A program made the position numbers and the translations under genes. Below the pieces are notes generated by a model. The model ran no database searches and had not been told where the DNA came from. It saw only the letters and a list, made by a program, of their open reading frames with translations. A stretch of DNA of 64,000 nt, taken from contig OX638371.1 in the NCBI GenBank assembly GCA_951812925.1, positions 111,933,124-111,997,123 of the forward strand. The letters are read 5' to 3'. This document shows, piece after piece, positions 23,464 to 34,504 of this stretch. Source of the DNA: Calliopum simillimum (Eukaryota; Arthropoda; Insecta; Diptera; Lauxaniidae). Numbering within the stretch: position 1 is the first letter of the stretch; each line of letters opens with the position of its first letter.

Positions 23464-23934
23464 TTATTTTTTCAATGCACCCTTAAGATCGCATTCAACA
23501 CGCATAAGGTTGATCTGAGCTGAGCCGCTAAAGCTGTAGCTCGCATCTTGCTCTAAAGAACTACAAGAACCATTAAACAATTTCATTTCAGAGATCACCA
23601 CCACCGTTCGTCGTACAGACGCAATTCCTGTTTTCAACATCAACTTCATCTTCAGCTGACTGCAGATTTCGTCTGGAAGAAGACAACGCACGTCTAACTT
23701 TTTTGTCGTCGTTGAAATTGTTTGCATTTGAGTCACTTGAAGGCATGTTTCGTTTGCTGCTTTTTTGCTTGCTACCTCGTGGCTAAGCAATTTAGTGGGT
23801 TGTTTAAAGGCGCTTTTTGCGCTTTTCTGCCGCTTTGCCTTAACGGCAATGACGCATTTCTGATCATTTAGTGATCGTTTTAATGAATGAATGAAAGAAT
23901 GAATGTGAATGATGTTAAAATAAAACAAAAACAA
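23464..23934 (-). CDS. 156-residue open frame of unknown status
   Basis: This is the longest open frame in the window that lies outside recognisable repeats. It starts with a hydrophobic MFLFYFNIIHIHSF stretch from low-complexity DNA, then becomes Lys/Ser/Thr-rich and ends ECDLKGALKK. I recognise no domain, and codon use is not clearly gene-like. It could be a chance frame or part of an exon. Confidence 0.15.
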   Translation of the reverse strand: MFLFYFNIIHIHSFIHSLKRSLNDQKCVIAVKAKRQKSAKSAFKQPTKLLSHEVASKKAANETCLQVTQMQTISTTTKKLDVRCLLPDEICSQLKMKLMLKTGIASVRRTVVVISEMKLFNGSCSSLEQDASYSFSGSAQINLMRVECDLKGALKK

Positions 23935-25600
23935 AACGAAAAAAATGCTTTTAATGAAAAGTGAACTTTATGAGGAGTGTGCGCTTGCAGGATATTTCTA
24001 CCAGAAAGAAAATGAAGAAAAAAAAAAACATTTAAACAAAGAGACGCACGCCTCAAACGTAATTCATGATCATGTTGCCGACGCTCATCATCACCATCAT
24101 CATCATTTGTACATTGGGTGGAACACACAGAGCATTTGATTGACATGATCATGATTTACAACACCTTAGCTGGGTGCGTAAAACACCCACTAAAACGTAA
24201 GCGCTTAAAATCGCAAACGCGATCACAACTCTGGGAGTGTGGATAATTGCGAGTGTTGACTTAAGGATTTGAAATGAAGTGCACAAATGTCGATTGCTCA
24301 AGCGTATGGTTATGGTATTGTGATGATCGGGAGTAAATAAAAAAATATCTAATTTCATATTTACTCTAAAAATATTCGACGTGAAGATGTATGTAGAATT
24401 TTTTTTTTTTTGTACTTTATCTCTTCACAAAGAGAATCTACAATATTGCACCATTATGTGGTGTAGCTTACTAAGGGTTCCTTTAAATCTATTTATGGTT
24501 ATGAGATTCACGAATTCAACAATCCGCACATTTTTCAATATCAATTTCACATGAAAATAGATTCAAAGTGGAATTCAAACGTTCTGAAAAGTTGGCGAAA
24601 ACTACAAGTAAATACAAAGACTTTTTAATATGTTTTGCTTTTTTAAATCTGTTTTATTGACAAAATCTAAATAAAAGATACCCATATTAGACCGACTCTA
24701 AGTGGGAATGATCGATTCAACTGTCAAATCGACCATCACCAATTTCGTTTTGGCACAATGCTTTAATATTTGACTGGACGCGTATTCTTTTATTTTGGCC
24801 GAAACCGGTTTTTTAACCGGCCATAAATGATAATCGTATCGTGTTTTCAAGCTTAAAAAAATACGGTTTCAGAAAAATTCTCATAACTTCGATTTCTGTC
24901 GGGCAATTTTTTTTATTTTTTTTTTTTTTTTCTTTTTTTAAATTTTAATTCAGCAGTTGCTTGTACACATATTAAATTAACAGCTGAAAAAATCCAAAAA
25001 GTTGTTTATTCCACAGTTAATATTAAAAAGTCGGTGAAAACGCTTAAATTTCACATCAAAACTTAAAATTTTTTTGAACACGCAATGATTACTACCTTAT
25101 TACATACGTATAATACATTGTACATAAGATAGTATCATAAAAAAAAGTTCGTTGAAAGCCCTCCACTTTGAAAGCTTATTTTAATTTTAAGGAATAACAA
25201 AGATTTTTTCTTACCTCTATTGCTCCGCCTCTTGACATCCGATAACTAAGTATGGTATATCGTTGTAAATGTCTCAATGTGGGCTATATTTCATTCATAA
25301 AAGTAATTTATCTCAAAAGTTTTTTTCGACTAGTTGTACTCATTATCTCAGTTTCTACCATCCTAAGGTGCCAAGGACACTTCACAGAATTAAAGCCCAT
25401 ATAAAATTCATCCCCAAAAAGTTTCCTTTAGTTTTTGAAATTAACGAAGTTATAGTGAATATAAAACCTCAGTACTAAATATGAAAAACAGGATGTTTCA
25501 AAAACGAAAATCGCCCCCTAAAACAATGCAATATTCTTTTTTTAACACTTGACATTTTAAACAGTATGCAAAAAAATAAAAAAAAGAATCTTGCTTATGA
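23935..25600. other. AT-rich non-coding stretch
   Basis: No gene is seen. It includes a CAT/CATCAC run near 24085-24105, a poly-T patch at about 24909-24930 and several short frames without motifs. Confidence 0.45.
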
Positions 25601-25860
25601 GTACTGACAAAATGGGTTGTGCCTCGCCCCTTAAAAACAAAATTCAATATATCTCTGAAACTTTTTGATGCAGATCGATGAGAATTGGTTTATATAAATA
25701 TTATAAAAGATATCGGGACAATTAACAAACACTAGCAAAATGGGCAATTCCACCACGCACAAACACAAAATTCGGCATATCTCTGAAACTACTTATTTGT
25801 AGATAGATAGATGAAATTTTGTGCGTAATAAAAATTTGTGGCTAAGCCTGGTATAAATTC
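25601..25860 (+). repeat. Two units of a 'CATATCTCTGAAAC' dispersed repeat
   Basis: AAAATTCAATATATCTCTGAAACT (near 25640) and AAAATTCGGCATATCTCTGAAACT (near 25768) are each preceded by a GCCCC- or CCACGCAC-type phrase after AAAATGGG, and followed by GATAGATGAAATT-like text. The units are about 128 bp apart and related to 23271-23395. Confidence 0.45.
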
Positions 25861-27324
25861 CCTCTAAGAAAGAACGCGCACTTGACGATGAATTAGTTCA
25901 CAAAAGATAAGAACCTTGACGAAGACACAAATGGTTCAGGGAATATATTATACTTCCTTACATACCATATTTTCTTCAATTTTAGGCGCAGAGCTTGGAA
26001 GTTAAGATTCGGTAATTTCGTTTTCAGATATTTGGACTTGAAAGTTTCACACATTTTTTGATTTGGTTTTTTAAAAAACCTTCATTTATAACTTTATTCA
26101 TTACGCCCCTGCGTAAACCCAAAAGCAGAATGAGTCGTACAAGCGATGGCACGTTTTACAGCCAATGCGTTGGCTCTGTCTTTTGTTATTGATGAGACAA
26201 AAGCAAAAAATAAGGAACCCAAAAACGACATTTCGTCAAAATCACCTCCAAGTAAGCAAACCAGACAGACAACGAGACATCTAGACAGGCGAACAAAAAT
26301 TAAAGATTTTTGTGCAGAAGACAGGGACAGTAGACGACAAAGGATTTAAAGCCCCGTATGTAAAGATGACAACGCGACACATAAAGCAACATTGGGCGAA
26401 AAATGTACGCATGAACGAAAAAAAAAAAAAAAATGATGAACTGACAAACAGCCAGACAGACATATCAACGGACAGGCAGAGACTAACGTAGTTAGCAACA
26501 AAAATTACCGGGTACGTAACACAATGAAACGCAAATGCGACATTACGTTGAAATAAACGTATGGAGGTTTATTTTGTAAATGAAAAAATAAAAAAAACAC
26601 ACTTTTGATGCCATTTATTGTTGTTGTAGTTGGTGTATTTGACAGTACCTCTCTATAAAGTCAACGCTCCTTCAGTTGAAGCACGTAACGTTATTCGTAT
26701 TTTATGCTCCGGCCTATACGGTAGATCACGTTTACGAAGGCTTCCGGTTGGTTTGATGTGTTCAGTTTTCAGTGGTGTTTCTGTGCGTTTTGCGTTTGTT
26801 CTCCTCCATTCTTCGGTCATTTTAAGAATTTTTGACGAAGAGACGACGCACAGTACCATCAGCGGCAGCAGCAGCAACAATAACAACAACAACAACACTA
26901 ACCATAGCAACAGAGTAACAACAATAGCGAAGCGCAACAAAACGCGCACGTTGCGATAGAGATTAATTTTATTTCTTATAAAAGTTTTTTTTTTCTTTCT
27001 TTCTTTTTTTGAACTGCTGTATATGGATTTTGAAAATGTCAACTTAAAGAAAAACGAAAAAAAAAAATTCAATAAAGAAATGTAGGATCAGCGGATGGGA
27101 TGGGTATGGCGCGGCGTACGTGTTGCACGCAGCTGAGTTTTTGCTTTTTTTCTTGTAAATAAACAATACAGGTTGTGGACTTTGAATTTGTATATTCGTT
27201 TTCGGAACGTTTAAAAAGGCGTGGCAGATTTGGAAGTAAAACCATCTCAGCATATGCTTTATAAACCCTACGTCATGACCTCAGCTACGCTCGGAAATCG
27301 TTCGTAAAAACTCCAAATCAAGTG
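25861..27324. other. Non-coding stretch
   Basis: It holds GACAGA/CAGAC-rich sequence (26250-26480), CAA/CAG runs (26865-26930) and poly-A/poly-T patches. Open frames in both strands at 26630-27072 are driven by these repeats. Confidence 0.45.
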
Positions 27325-27945
27325 GCTGTGAGGTGATAACGGAGGCCGGCCTGGATTAACAAAACATTGTTTGTGAGGGTGGGTTCTAAAATGTACGCCT
27401 TAGGAGTTATAGCGAAAAACCCACTTGTCTTAAATAAAAAATTTTCCTTCTTCACTCTAACGCTTTAGAGAAAACTTTTTTTTGGAAAACTTTTAGCCAA
27501 TTGTATGAACTTTCTAGTGATGGAATTTATTTATAAGACTTGAAAGTTTTGAACATTGAAAATTGAAATTTAAAATTTTTTTTTTACAATTTTTTGATTT
27601 TGGCGGCCATTTCAGTATGAAAAATGTGCTAAAATTTAAAAATAGGAAAACAAATATAAATTTTTACTTTAAAGGCCCAAAATCCTTTTTAACGCTATAC
27701 ACCAATTCCACCGTTAGAAAGCCCATATAATCGTCTACAAGTTTTGCATGAAAAAGTTTTCTCTAAAACGTCAGGGTGATGCACGAAATTTTTGTTTTTG
27801 TAAAAAATGTCAGAAAACTAAATATTTTCATGTAACTATTCAGTAGTACATTTAGAATCCCCCCATCACATTAAATTTTTTGTTTGGCTTTGCCTTCTCC
27901 ATCTTCTCCCAGAAGCTTCACAACATAAACGTTTACACCCTATAT
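27325..27945. mobile_element. Foldback element, family 1 copy 2, arms ~270 bp
   Basis: The right end (GTTTACACCCTATATATG context) and the AGAAGCTTC block match the outer end of the element at 22229-23226. Inside, GGAGTTATAG, CTTTAGAGAAAAC, CAATTGTATGAACTTTCTA and GCCATTTCAGTATGAAAAAT correspond to landmarks of copy 1. The left outermost end is eroded. The spacer is short, about 27625-27650. Confidence 0.75.
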
Positions 27946-27952
27946 ATGCACT

Positions 27953-29285
27953 AGGACTTCCAATTTTTGGACTTTTTGCGATCCCGGGATTTGGGGTTCA
28001 GAAATTTTGAATTTGTACGAATTTTTTTTCTTCCTAAATAAAGCAGAATTTAGTATTAAAAATTCCTAATATTTTGTCTTATATACCCCTACTACACCCC
28101 TACAAAGATATTTTATTTAAAAAGTGTCAAAAATATTAAAGAAAAATTTCTTAAAACAGGTAATTTTATCAAGCAATTCACGCCTTTTTAAAAAACAAAA
28201 ATTCATAAATACTTACATATTTACTTCAAAAACAAACATAAAGGTACATTGCAGCATTTTATGCTTAGTTAAAAACATATATGTATAAAATATCATACAT
28301 ATTTAATTATATAAAATAGTGAGATCAAAGTTTTAACAAGTATTGGACTAGAAAGAATTAACTTTTCTTTTAATCAGTTTTATTATTATTAAAATATGAT
28401 TTTAGGAAAATTAAAGCATTAATTGTTTTATCATCCAATTTAGATCTAAATTTATTACATATCTATGGACTTTTGACAAAACAACCTAAGTCGAAATAAA
28501 ACAATTCTCCAGGATTTAAGTCCTAAACATAAAATTTAAATACGCTTCTATTGGTATCATTGACATGTCTCTATAATTTTTTGTTTCAGAGATATAAAGG
28601 TGTCCCATAGTTCACGCAAGATTTGAACTTAGCGCCATTCGTGCGGTGAAGTGTTATGAATCAAAAAATAATTTGACAACTGACACTTTAAGATTAGTAA
28701 AAATTTATGGAAAAAGGAGATTCAGCGCTGCATCAACGAAATTGAGCCACATTATTGAAAAGTAGTTTATCAGTTCTTAGGCGCTCCTGAAAAGTTCCAA
28801 TTTCGAGCTAGGTTGTTTTGTCAAAAGGCCACAGATATATAACCTGCACACGAAAAGCATCTTTCTGATTCAACACTTGTTGGTTGATTTGAAGAAAGAT
28901 AATCGAAAATGTTCTGGAGGAAATAATCCTTGTCACCACTATTACAAAATATATCAATTTTTTTCATTAAAACGTCAGATATATTACAATATAAGACTTT
29001 CTAGAAAACAAATTTTTTGAAGTGTTATTCAAAACTAAATTTAATTTTTCTCTCAAGTTTTTTGCTGTGTTTACTTTAACTGTATGGCTATTGTCCTCAA
29101 TTTCGCAAGAATTTTCAGTTTCAAATCTAGAGAGAATACGTTTTAACTCTACTTAATGCGATTTTTCTGTTATTAAAAACAAAAAAACTTACGAAAGAAA
29201 TCCCGGGATTGGTAGCACTAATCCCGGGATTTTCGGGACTGCAAAAAGGCTCGAATCCCGGGATCCCGGGACTGAAATCCGTAAT
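27953..29285. mobile_element. Probable old element with CCCGGGAT-rich inverted ends
   Basis: The left edge has GGACTTTTTGCGATCCCGGG (from about 27979) and the right edge has the inverse order CGGGACTGCAAAAAGG followed by AATCCCGGGATCCCGGGACT (about 29234-29271). The interior is very AT-rich and carries a nested TIR element (28459-28838). No transposase frame survives. Boundaries are approximate. Confidence 0.4.
28459..28838. mobile_element. 380-bp TIR element with ~37-bp ends (copy 1)
   Basis: The left end ATATCTATGGACTTTTGACA... is repeated inverted at the right end (ATATCTGTGGCCTTTTGACA... read on the minus strand), and both continue into AAACAACCTA. The inner text GTCCCATAGTTCACGCAAG recurs in the truncated copy at 58921-59066. 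A broken frame inside (about 28640-28760) reads faintly like a helix-turn-helix transposase start, but I cannot confirm it. Confidence 0.7.
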
Positions 29286-29288
29286 ATG

Positions 29289-29808
29289 CACTCAGGGAAA
29301 AAACGACAACTTTCACTGTTGATTCAATAGATATCAGTAACGATTTACGTTCGAAGGCGAAATTATTTGAATTGACTGTGAAAAAGTATTTATTTGAAGT
29401 TATTAAATTGAAAATGATTGGTATTCAAATCAAATAATATTTTCTTTTGATTTAACAAACATTTTGGGGTTCAAATGCGTTTATATTTGTTTTTTATTTG
29501 TTTTACATGTTTTATTTGCTGTTTTTTATTACTTTTATAAGTTCTTGAAGTTCATCATCGGGATCCGTTTGTTCTTCAATTATTATGTAAAGGTATTCAG
29601 CTTCCTCGTAAACTTTGCAAATATTGCGACGCTCTTGTTATTATTCACATTTTTTCGTGACGTACTACATAGTTAGAAGGCATAAAAAGAAGAACAATAC
29701 CTAACCATGTACGTTGTCGTATTTTCGTTGAACTTAACAACTAATTTTTGACAATTTTTGAATCAACAGTAAAGTAGTTGATTTTACAAACCAATTTTTC
29801 CCTGAGTG
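29289..29808. mobile_element. 520-bp TIR element, ends CACTCAGGGAAAAA
   Basis: A perfect 14-bp terminal inverted repeat is present (29289-29302 and 29795-29808), with a subterminal CTGTTGATTCAA also inverted between the two ends. No coding frame is convincing. The target duplication is unclear, so I do not assign a superfamily. Confidence 0.65.
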
Positions 29809-29869
29809 TAAATAATATAGAGATTTGTATAGTAGACCGTTTCGATTTTGTATGAAGCACTAAAAAAAT

Positions 29870-30701
29870 CATTTCGAAACCAACTCAAAAGTTAGAAGGA
29901 CTCTTAAAAACGATATCTGCATCAATTTTGTTTTTTCACCCCAAGAAAACTGAAGGCCCATTTTGGCTAAAAATATCATGATTTTTTGGTCAAAACTTTT
30001 TTTTCTTTACAAAATGGATATCAATGCTTTAGAAATAAAGACCTAAGTATGTTCTTAGAAAAACTTTGGCACTTAAAAATTATTAAATTTTTTTTTTTGG
30101 GTTGTAGATAATATTCTTAACCGAAATGCTTGGAAATGCCCGAAGAATAGGTCTGCATTTTTTCAGAATTTTTTGAGATATTTCATAATTTTTCAAAAAT
30201 TTATCAAATTGAGTTTTCAGCTGTTTAGCTCACTTTTGTCAGAAAATGCTAGGTTTACTCAAAACCAAGGCATCTACAAAAAAATTTCATATGACGTAAA
30301 ATGCTTAGAATTCTTCAGAATTTTTGTCATTTTTTTTTTAATTGTTGTTTTTTTTTTTGAAAAACTATAAAATATTTCAAAAAACTCACACGTATTTTTT
30401 GAACAATTCCAAGCATTTCTGAAAATTGAAAAACTTAAAAAAATCGAATTTGGGACGCGAATATTATCTATACCCCCAAAAAAAAATTATAATTTTCAAA
30501 CGCCAAAATTTTTTTAAGAACATAGTCTTTTCTCCAAAGCACCCTTGGATATCCATTTTGGAATGAAAAAACTGTTTCTTTAGCCGAAATGGGCCTCCAG
30601 TAGAATCAAAAGTGCTTCACTGGTTTTACTCAGAATGAAAAAAAATCTATGCAGACATCGTTTTTAAGAGTCCTTCTAACTTTTGAGTCGGTTTCGGGAT
30701 G
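29870..30701. mobile_element. Foldback element, family 2, arms ~330 bp
   Basis: CATTTCGAAACCAACTCAAA at the left is inverted at the right as TTTTGAGTCGGTTTCGGGATG. The arms continue inward with AGTTAGAAGGACTCTTAAAA, ATGGATATC, AAATGCTTGGAA and TTTTTCAAAAA landmarks. The spacer is about 30205-30350. It is unrelated to family 1 in sequence. No transposase frame is present. Confidence 0.8.
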
Positions 30702-32345
30702 AATATATGTAAATTTCAACCCTAAATAACACGAGATATAGCCCCCCAAAGAATACGACTTAAAATATTTCGTCTAAATCATCGAACATTTCCATTGTTG
30801 CCGACATATCTTATCTGCCATATCTCTATGCTCAAAATTTTAAATGACGCAATAAAAATTTAATTTGCTGCAATTAAAATTAATAATGACGCAGTCGTCT
30901 AATGTCCTCGAATTCCATCTCATCCTCCAACTTAATGATCATTAAGTTATCATTTAATTTTTAGCTAAACTTCTCCATCTGTACGTTAGGTACGTGTAAA
31001 TCAAAACCTCGGGCGTTTCACACTTTCATTTATGACTACGAGAGCAGCAGCCAGCGCCCTCTTGTGAAGCTCACAAAATGCACGCATCAACGCTATCAGT
31101 TGTAGAAAGCGTTTAATCGCAACTCGAAATTAATTTTCGTTACAGTCCTGTTTTTTTCGGGTTGTACGATACGCAACAGTCAACAACCCTGTTAACCCTT
31201 TAACGACACTTTGAGTTGCTACCAAGTCTCATTTGAGTTGCTCATCAAGATATCGTCAGTTCGTTGTAGGTATGTTCATTTCATTTCGCTCCATTGCGAT
31301 TGTTATTGTTGTCTGTGTTACGCGGTAATGTCAGTTCTATATATTATTTTACATAAATAAACCTTGCGACATTCGCAGAGATAACAATTGTATGTGTGTG
31401 TTTACGACCGACCGACCGATCCCCTTTTAACCTACTCACGCCTTGTACTTCACTGATAACCCCTTTTGTTTTATGTGTTTTTTGCACGAGTGTAAGTGGG
31501 TAGAGGAAATCCCTTGAGATGCTTTTGCTTGATTTTATTGCGCTGATAAGTTCCTTTTTGCAGTTGTTATTGTCGCTCGCTTCAGTATTCGTAATTTGCT
31601 TAGTTTTGCTGTGAAATAAAGTATTCTGGCGTATAGGATGATTTCTTGGCTTTTTTAAAAATTCTTTGAATTTCTTATTTTTCAGTTTTTCTTTGAAAGC
31701 ACAGCATTTTTCGCACTTTAATTTGGTTACTTTTTTTCTAAATTCTTGTATCCCTTACGCCATTTTTTTCCCACTTTTACCTCGCTGATTTTTATGTTAT
31801 AAGCGTTAACTGTCAAGCAGTTGGAAACAGCTGTTGTTGACAGCAAACGCTTGCTCCCACAACCACAAGTAGACATCTTCAACACGTGACAGCTTTAACT
31901 AACGGATGGATTTACGAAAGTTTCTATTGATGATGACATCACAAACTCAAAGTTAACCCAAAAGACTACCCCCGTATAGCAAGCGGCGTATGCACCTTTT
32001 GTGTTAAAAATACATTACAAGTAAAAAAGTAAAAAAGTGGAAAAATGAAAAAATGTGCCTGCTGTCTGTCATTTTTGATGCATTCCCTCATTCTTCAACT
32101 GTAAGCGTGCTACCCAAATGTCTCTTCAGTTCCATCAGTCAATTTTAATACGAATTATGTATCGATGGAATTTTTGTGGCCCGTTCTTTCAACCAAGAAC
32201 TTTGGCAGTTTGGCTGCTGTACGTTAGGGGAACTTGCGTTTTTCTTGATACATATTTCCTCAGTTTAATTTTGGAGGTTTATAAAACGAAAAATGTGCAA
32301 ATTGTGATATTGGAAACCAAATTTAGTTTCGTTAACCCTTTAATG
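30702..32345. other. Non-coding stretch
   Basis: No gene is seen. TTAACCCTTTAACGACA at 31193 looks like one end of the piggyBac-type family at 9698-9824, but I find no matching second end. The 180-residue plus-strand frame at 32118-32660 runs into the hAT-type element and lacks motifs. Confidence 0.45.
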
Positions 32346-32946
32346 CAAAGGTGTCAGCGTTTTCAAATCACTGAGCCAAGCGCATGCAGCGAAGTAAGCG
32401 CAAAATTTTCGCTTTTACAACAACTTCAAATTCGAATTACAACAATCACAATAACAACAATAATATTTCAACACCTTTCAAAATTTCTAGGGACTAGGAC
32501 ACACGCAAAAACTAGAGATATTCACGCGTTGATGCGCAATGCTCTTGCGTCGTTGCAGAAGTGCGGTTTGCGAAAGTTTGACATTTGTAAAACAACAAAC
32601 ACATTGCCAAAAATTTCGCACTACTTCTGCAATTTCTCAAGATGGAAATATTCACATTGAACATTCAAGCGTTAGTGCGTAAAAGACTTGCATTTTCAAC
32701 TGCACATCAACGCATTAATACCCATATTGTTTGTTGTTTTTGTTTTTGATGCGACGTAATCGTTGTTATTGCTTTGTGTTGGTTCGAGTTCGATTTTGTG
32801 TGTAAGCAAAAAAAGCAACAAAAACTCGAAATTTTGACGAGCATGAAAAAAATAATAAAAATTATTTCTGTGATTGTTGTATAGAAAAATTGATGTTGTT
32901 GGTCGAGCCGAAATTGGCTCACTTTTGTTCTAAGCTGACACCCTTG
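32346..32946. mobile_element. hAT-type MITE, 601 bp, 8-bp target duplication
   Basis: An exact 8-bp direct repeat, CTTTAATG, flanks the element (32338-32345 and 32947-32954). The ends read CAAAGGTGTCAGCG on the left and CAAGGGTGTCAGC on the minus strand at the right, each followed by a GTGAGCCAA or CTGAGCCAA block. Ends starting CA and an 8-bp duplication are hAT hallmarks. A second copy starts at 63915 and an orphan end lies at 57456-57494. No transposase is encoded. Confidence 0.8.
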
Positions 32947-33080
32947 CTTTAATGCGTAGAACCTATTTTCCAATTGCAACTTTTCAGAAACAAAATTTTA
33001 ATCGGGGAGAATGAAATGCTTAAAAATAGTACCTTATGAAGAAGAATAAAGAAAAGGAAAGAAAAGAAATTTAAGAGAAG

Positions 33081-33371
33081 AGAAAAGAAAAAAAAGAAAA
33101 GAAAAGAAAAGAAAAGAAAAGAAAAGAAAAGAAAAGAAAAGAAAAGAAAAGAAAAGAAAAGAAAAGAAAAGAAAAGAAAAGAAAAGAAAAGAAAAGAAAA
33201 GAAAAGAAAAGAAAAGAAAAGAAAAGAAAAGAAAAGAAAAGAAAAGAAAAGAAAAGAAAAGAAAAGAAAAGAAAAGAAAAGAAAAGAAAAGAAAAGAAAA
33301 GAAAAGAAAAGAAAAGAAAAGAAAAGAAAAGAAAAGAAAACAAAAGAAAAGAAAAGAAAAGAAAAGAAAAG
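33081..33371 (+). repeat. (GAAAA)n microsatellite, ~57 units
   Basis: This is a nearly pure pentanucleotide array with one G-to-C interruption at 33341. Because 5 and 3 are co-prime it stays open on the minus strand in several frames as a Phe/Leu/Ser repeat; those frames are not genes. Confidence 0.97.
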
Positions 33372-33663
33372 ATAACACAGGGCAGGACAAATAATTTTTA
33401 GATCCTTCTCTTCTCCACTGTTTAAATTTCCTTATTGGCTTATCTGACTTACTACGTAGAATTAATTTCCATTCTACATTTATGGATTGTTCTTGTCTTT
33501 GAAACGTATGTTAAAGCATTAACCCTCCAAAAACTTGATCCCGTCTGTCGAGATTTTTTAGATTTGATAGTTATATGTTTTCATATATTTTTTCTAAGAA
33601 TCATTTTTCCGTGGCTCGCTTATCTACATTTTAAAAGCCGAAACCCATATTACCAGAACTACA

Positions 33664-34037
33664 AGTTAACAGTATCAGTTGATGATATAGCTAAACTTAA
33701 ATCGCATGCCACTTGTATGACGTATTTTGTTTTATTTTATTTTGTTTTCTATTTAGTTTATAAAACATATTCCATGTAACATTACATATTAAACCTATTT
33801 ATGGGAACTGTTAATCGACCTCTTGACATTAAATACTCCAACACTTCACACTTGTTATTTAATTCATAAATTCTTTATAAAGCAAAATTTGTTATTCAAT
33901 TTATGTTTCTATCAGAATTTTTTCATCATTGTAATTTGGAATTCAATCAAAGATGATGTTATTAATTTAAATAAAAAATACATCATAAAAATAAATTTTA
34001 AAGAATCCTTATAATTAAGGAAACGAATAATTTAACT
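33664..34037 (+). repeat. 5' LTR
   Basis: This 374-bp LTR carries AGTTAAC/TTAACT ends that form a short inverted pair, and AATAAA-type signals near 33970-34000. It should hold the element's RNA polymerase II promoter and, in the 3' copy, the polyadenylation region. No difference from the 3' LTR was found by eye. Confidence 0.95.
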
Positions 34038-34054
34038 GGCGCCCAACGGGTTTC
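34037..34054 (+). other. Primer binding site, tRNA-Lys-like
   Basis: TGGCGCCCAACGG starts at the last base of the 5' LTR. It matches the complement of the 3' end of a tRNA-Lys for about 12 bases, the primer known for gypsy. The overlap with the LTR end is typical of this group. Confidence 0.8.
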
Positions 34055-34504
34055 TGCAGGATTTTGAATAAAAGGCAACTTAAAACCACATTGGGTCATA
34101 AAAACTCAATTAAGGACTTTTTCAACCTCAGAAAAGAACCATGAAAACATAGTTCAAAAGAACCATCAAAGATTTAAGGACTCCTTCATCTTTAAGAAAA
34201 ATAAAATTAATCAAGACTGGATCATAGGACCCAATTAAGGAATATTAAAAGAACAACACATTAATTGTAAGTGCGTTTTCAGTACCTATTCTGTTGAAAA
34301 AAAGAGTGCTTCTAAGAATTAATAATTTAAACTAAAAATTTAAACAACGGCCAAATAAGATTACCGTTAACTTAATTTGCTTTATTATAGCATTATTTTT
34401 AAAATTTTAATTTTATACCATTTGCGCATCGACTTTTAATTTATTAAAAGTGCAATTATCGTTGTTTTTGATTTCGCGTAAATTATTTTTTTTTATTGTT
34501 CAAA

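Noticed and set aside
26630..27072. Overlapping frames on both strands
   Set aside because: Driven by CAA/CAG runs and A-rich tracts; no protein family is recognisable.
32118..32660. 180-residue frame
   Set aside because: It runs from unique DNA into the hAT-type MITE across the target duplication and has no domain.
33034..33390. Phe/Leu/Ser-repeat frames on the minus strand
   Set aside because: They are translations of the (GAAAA)n array.
33435..33779. 114-residue frame
   Set aside because: It crosses the 5' LTR boundary of a recent insertion, so it cannot be an old gene; no motif is visible.
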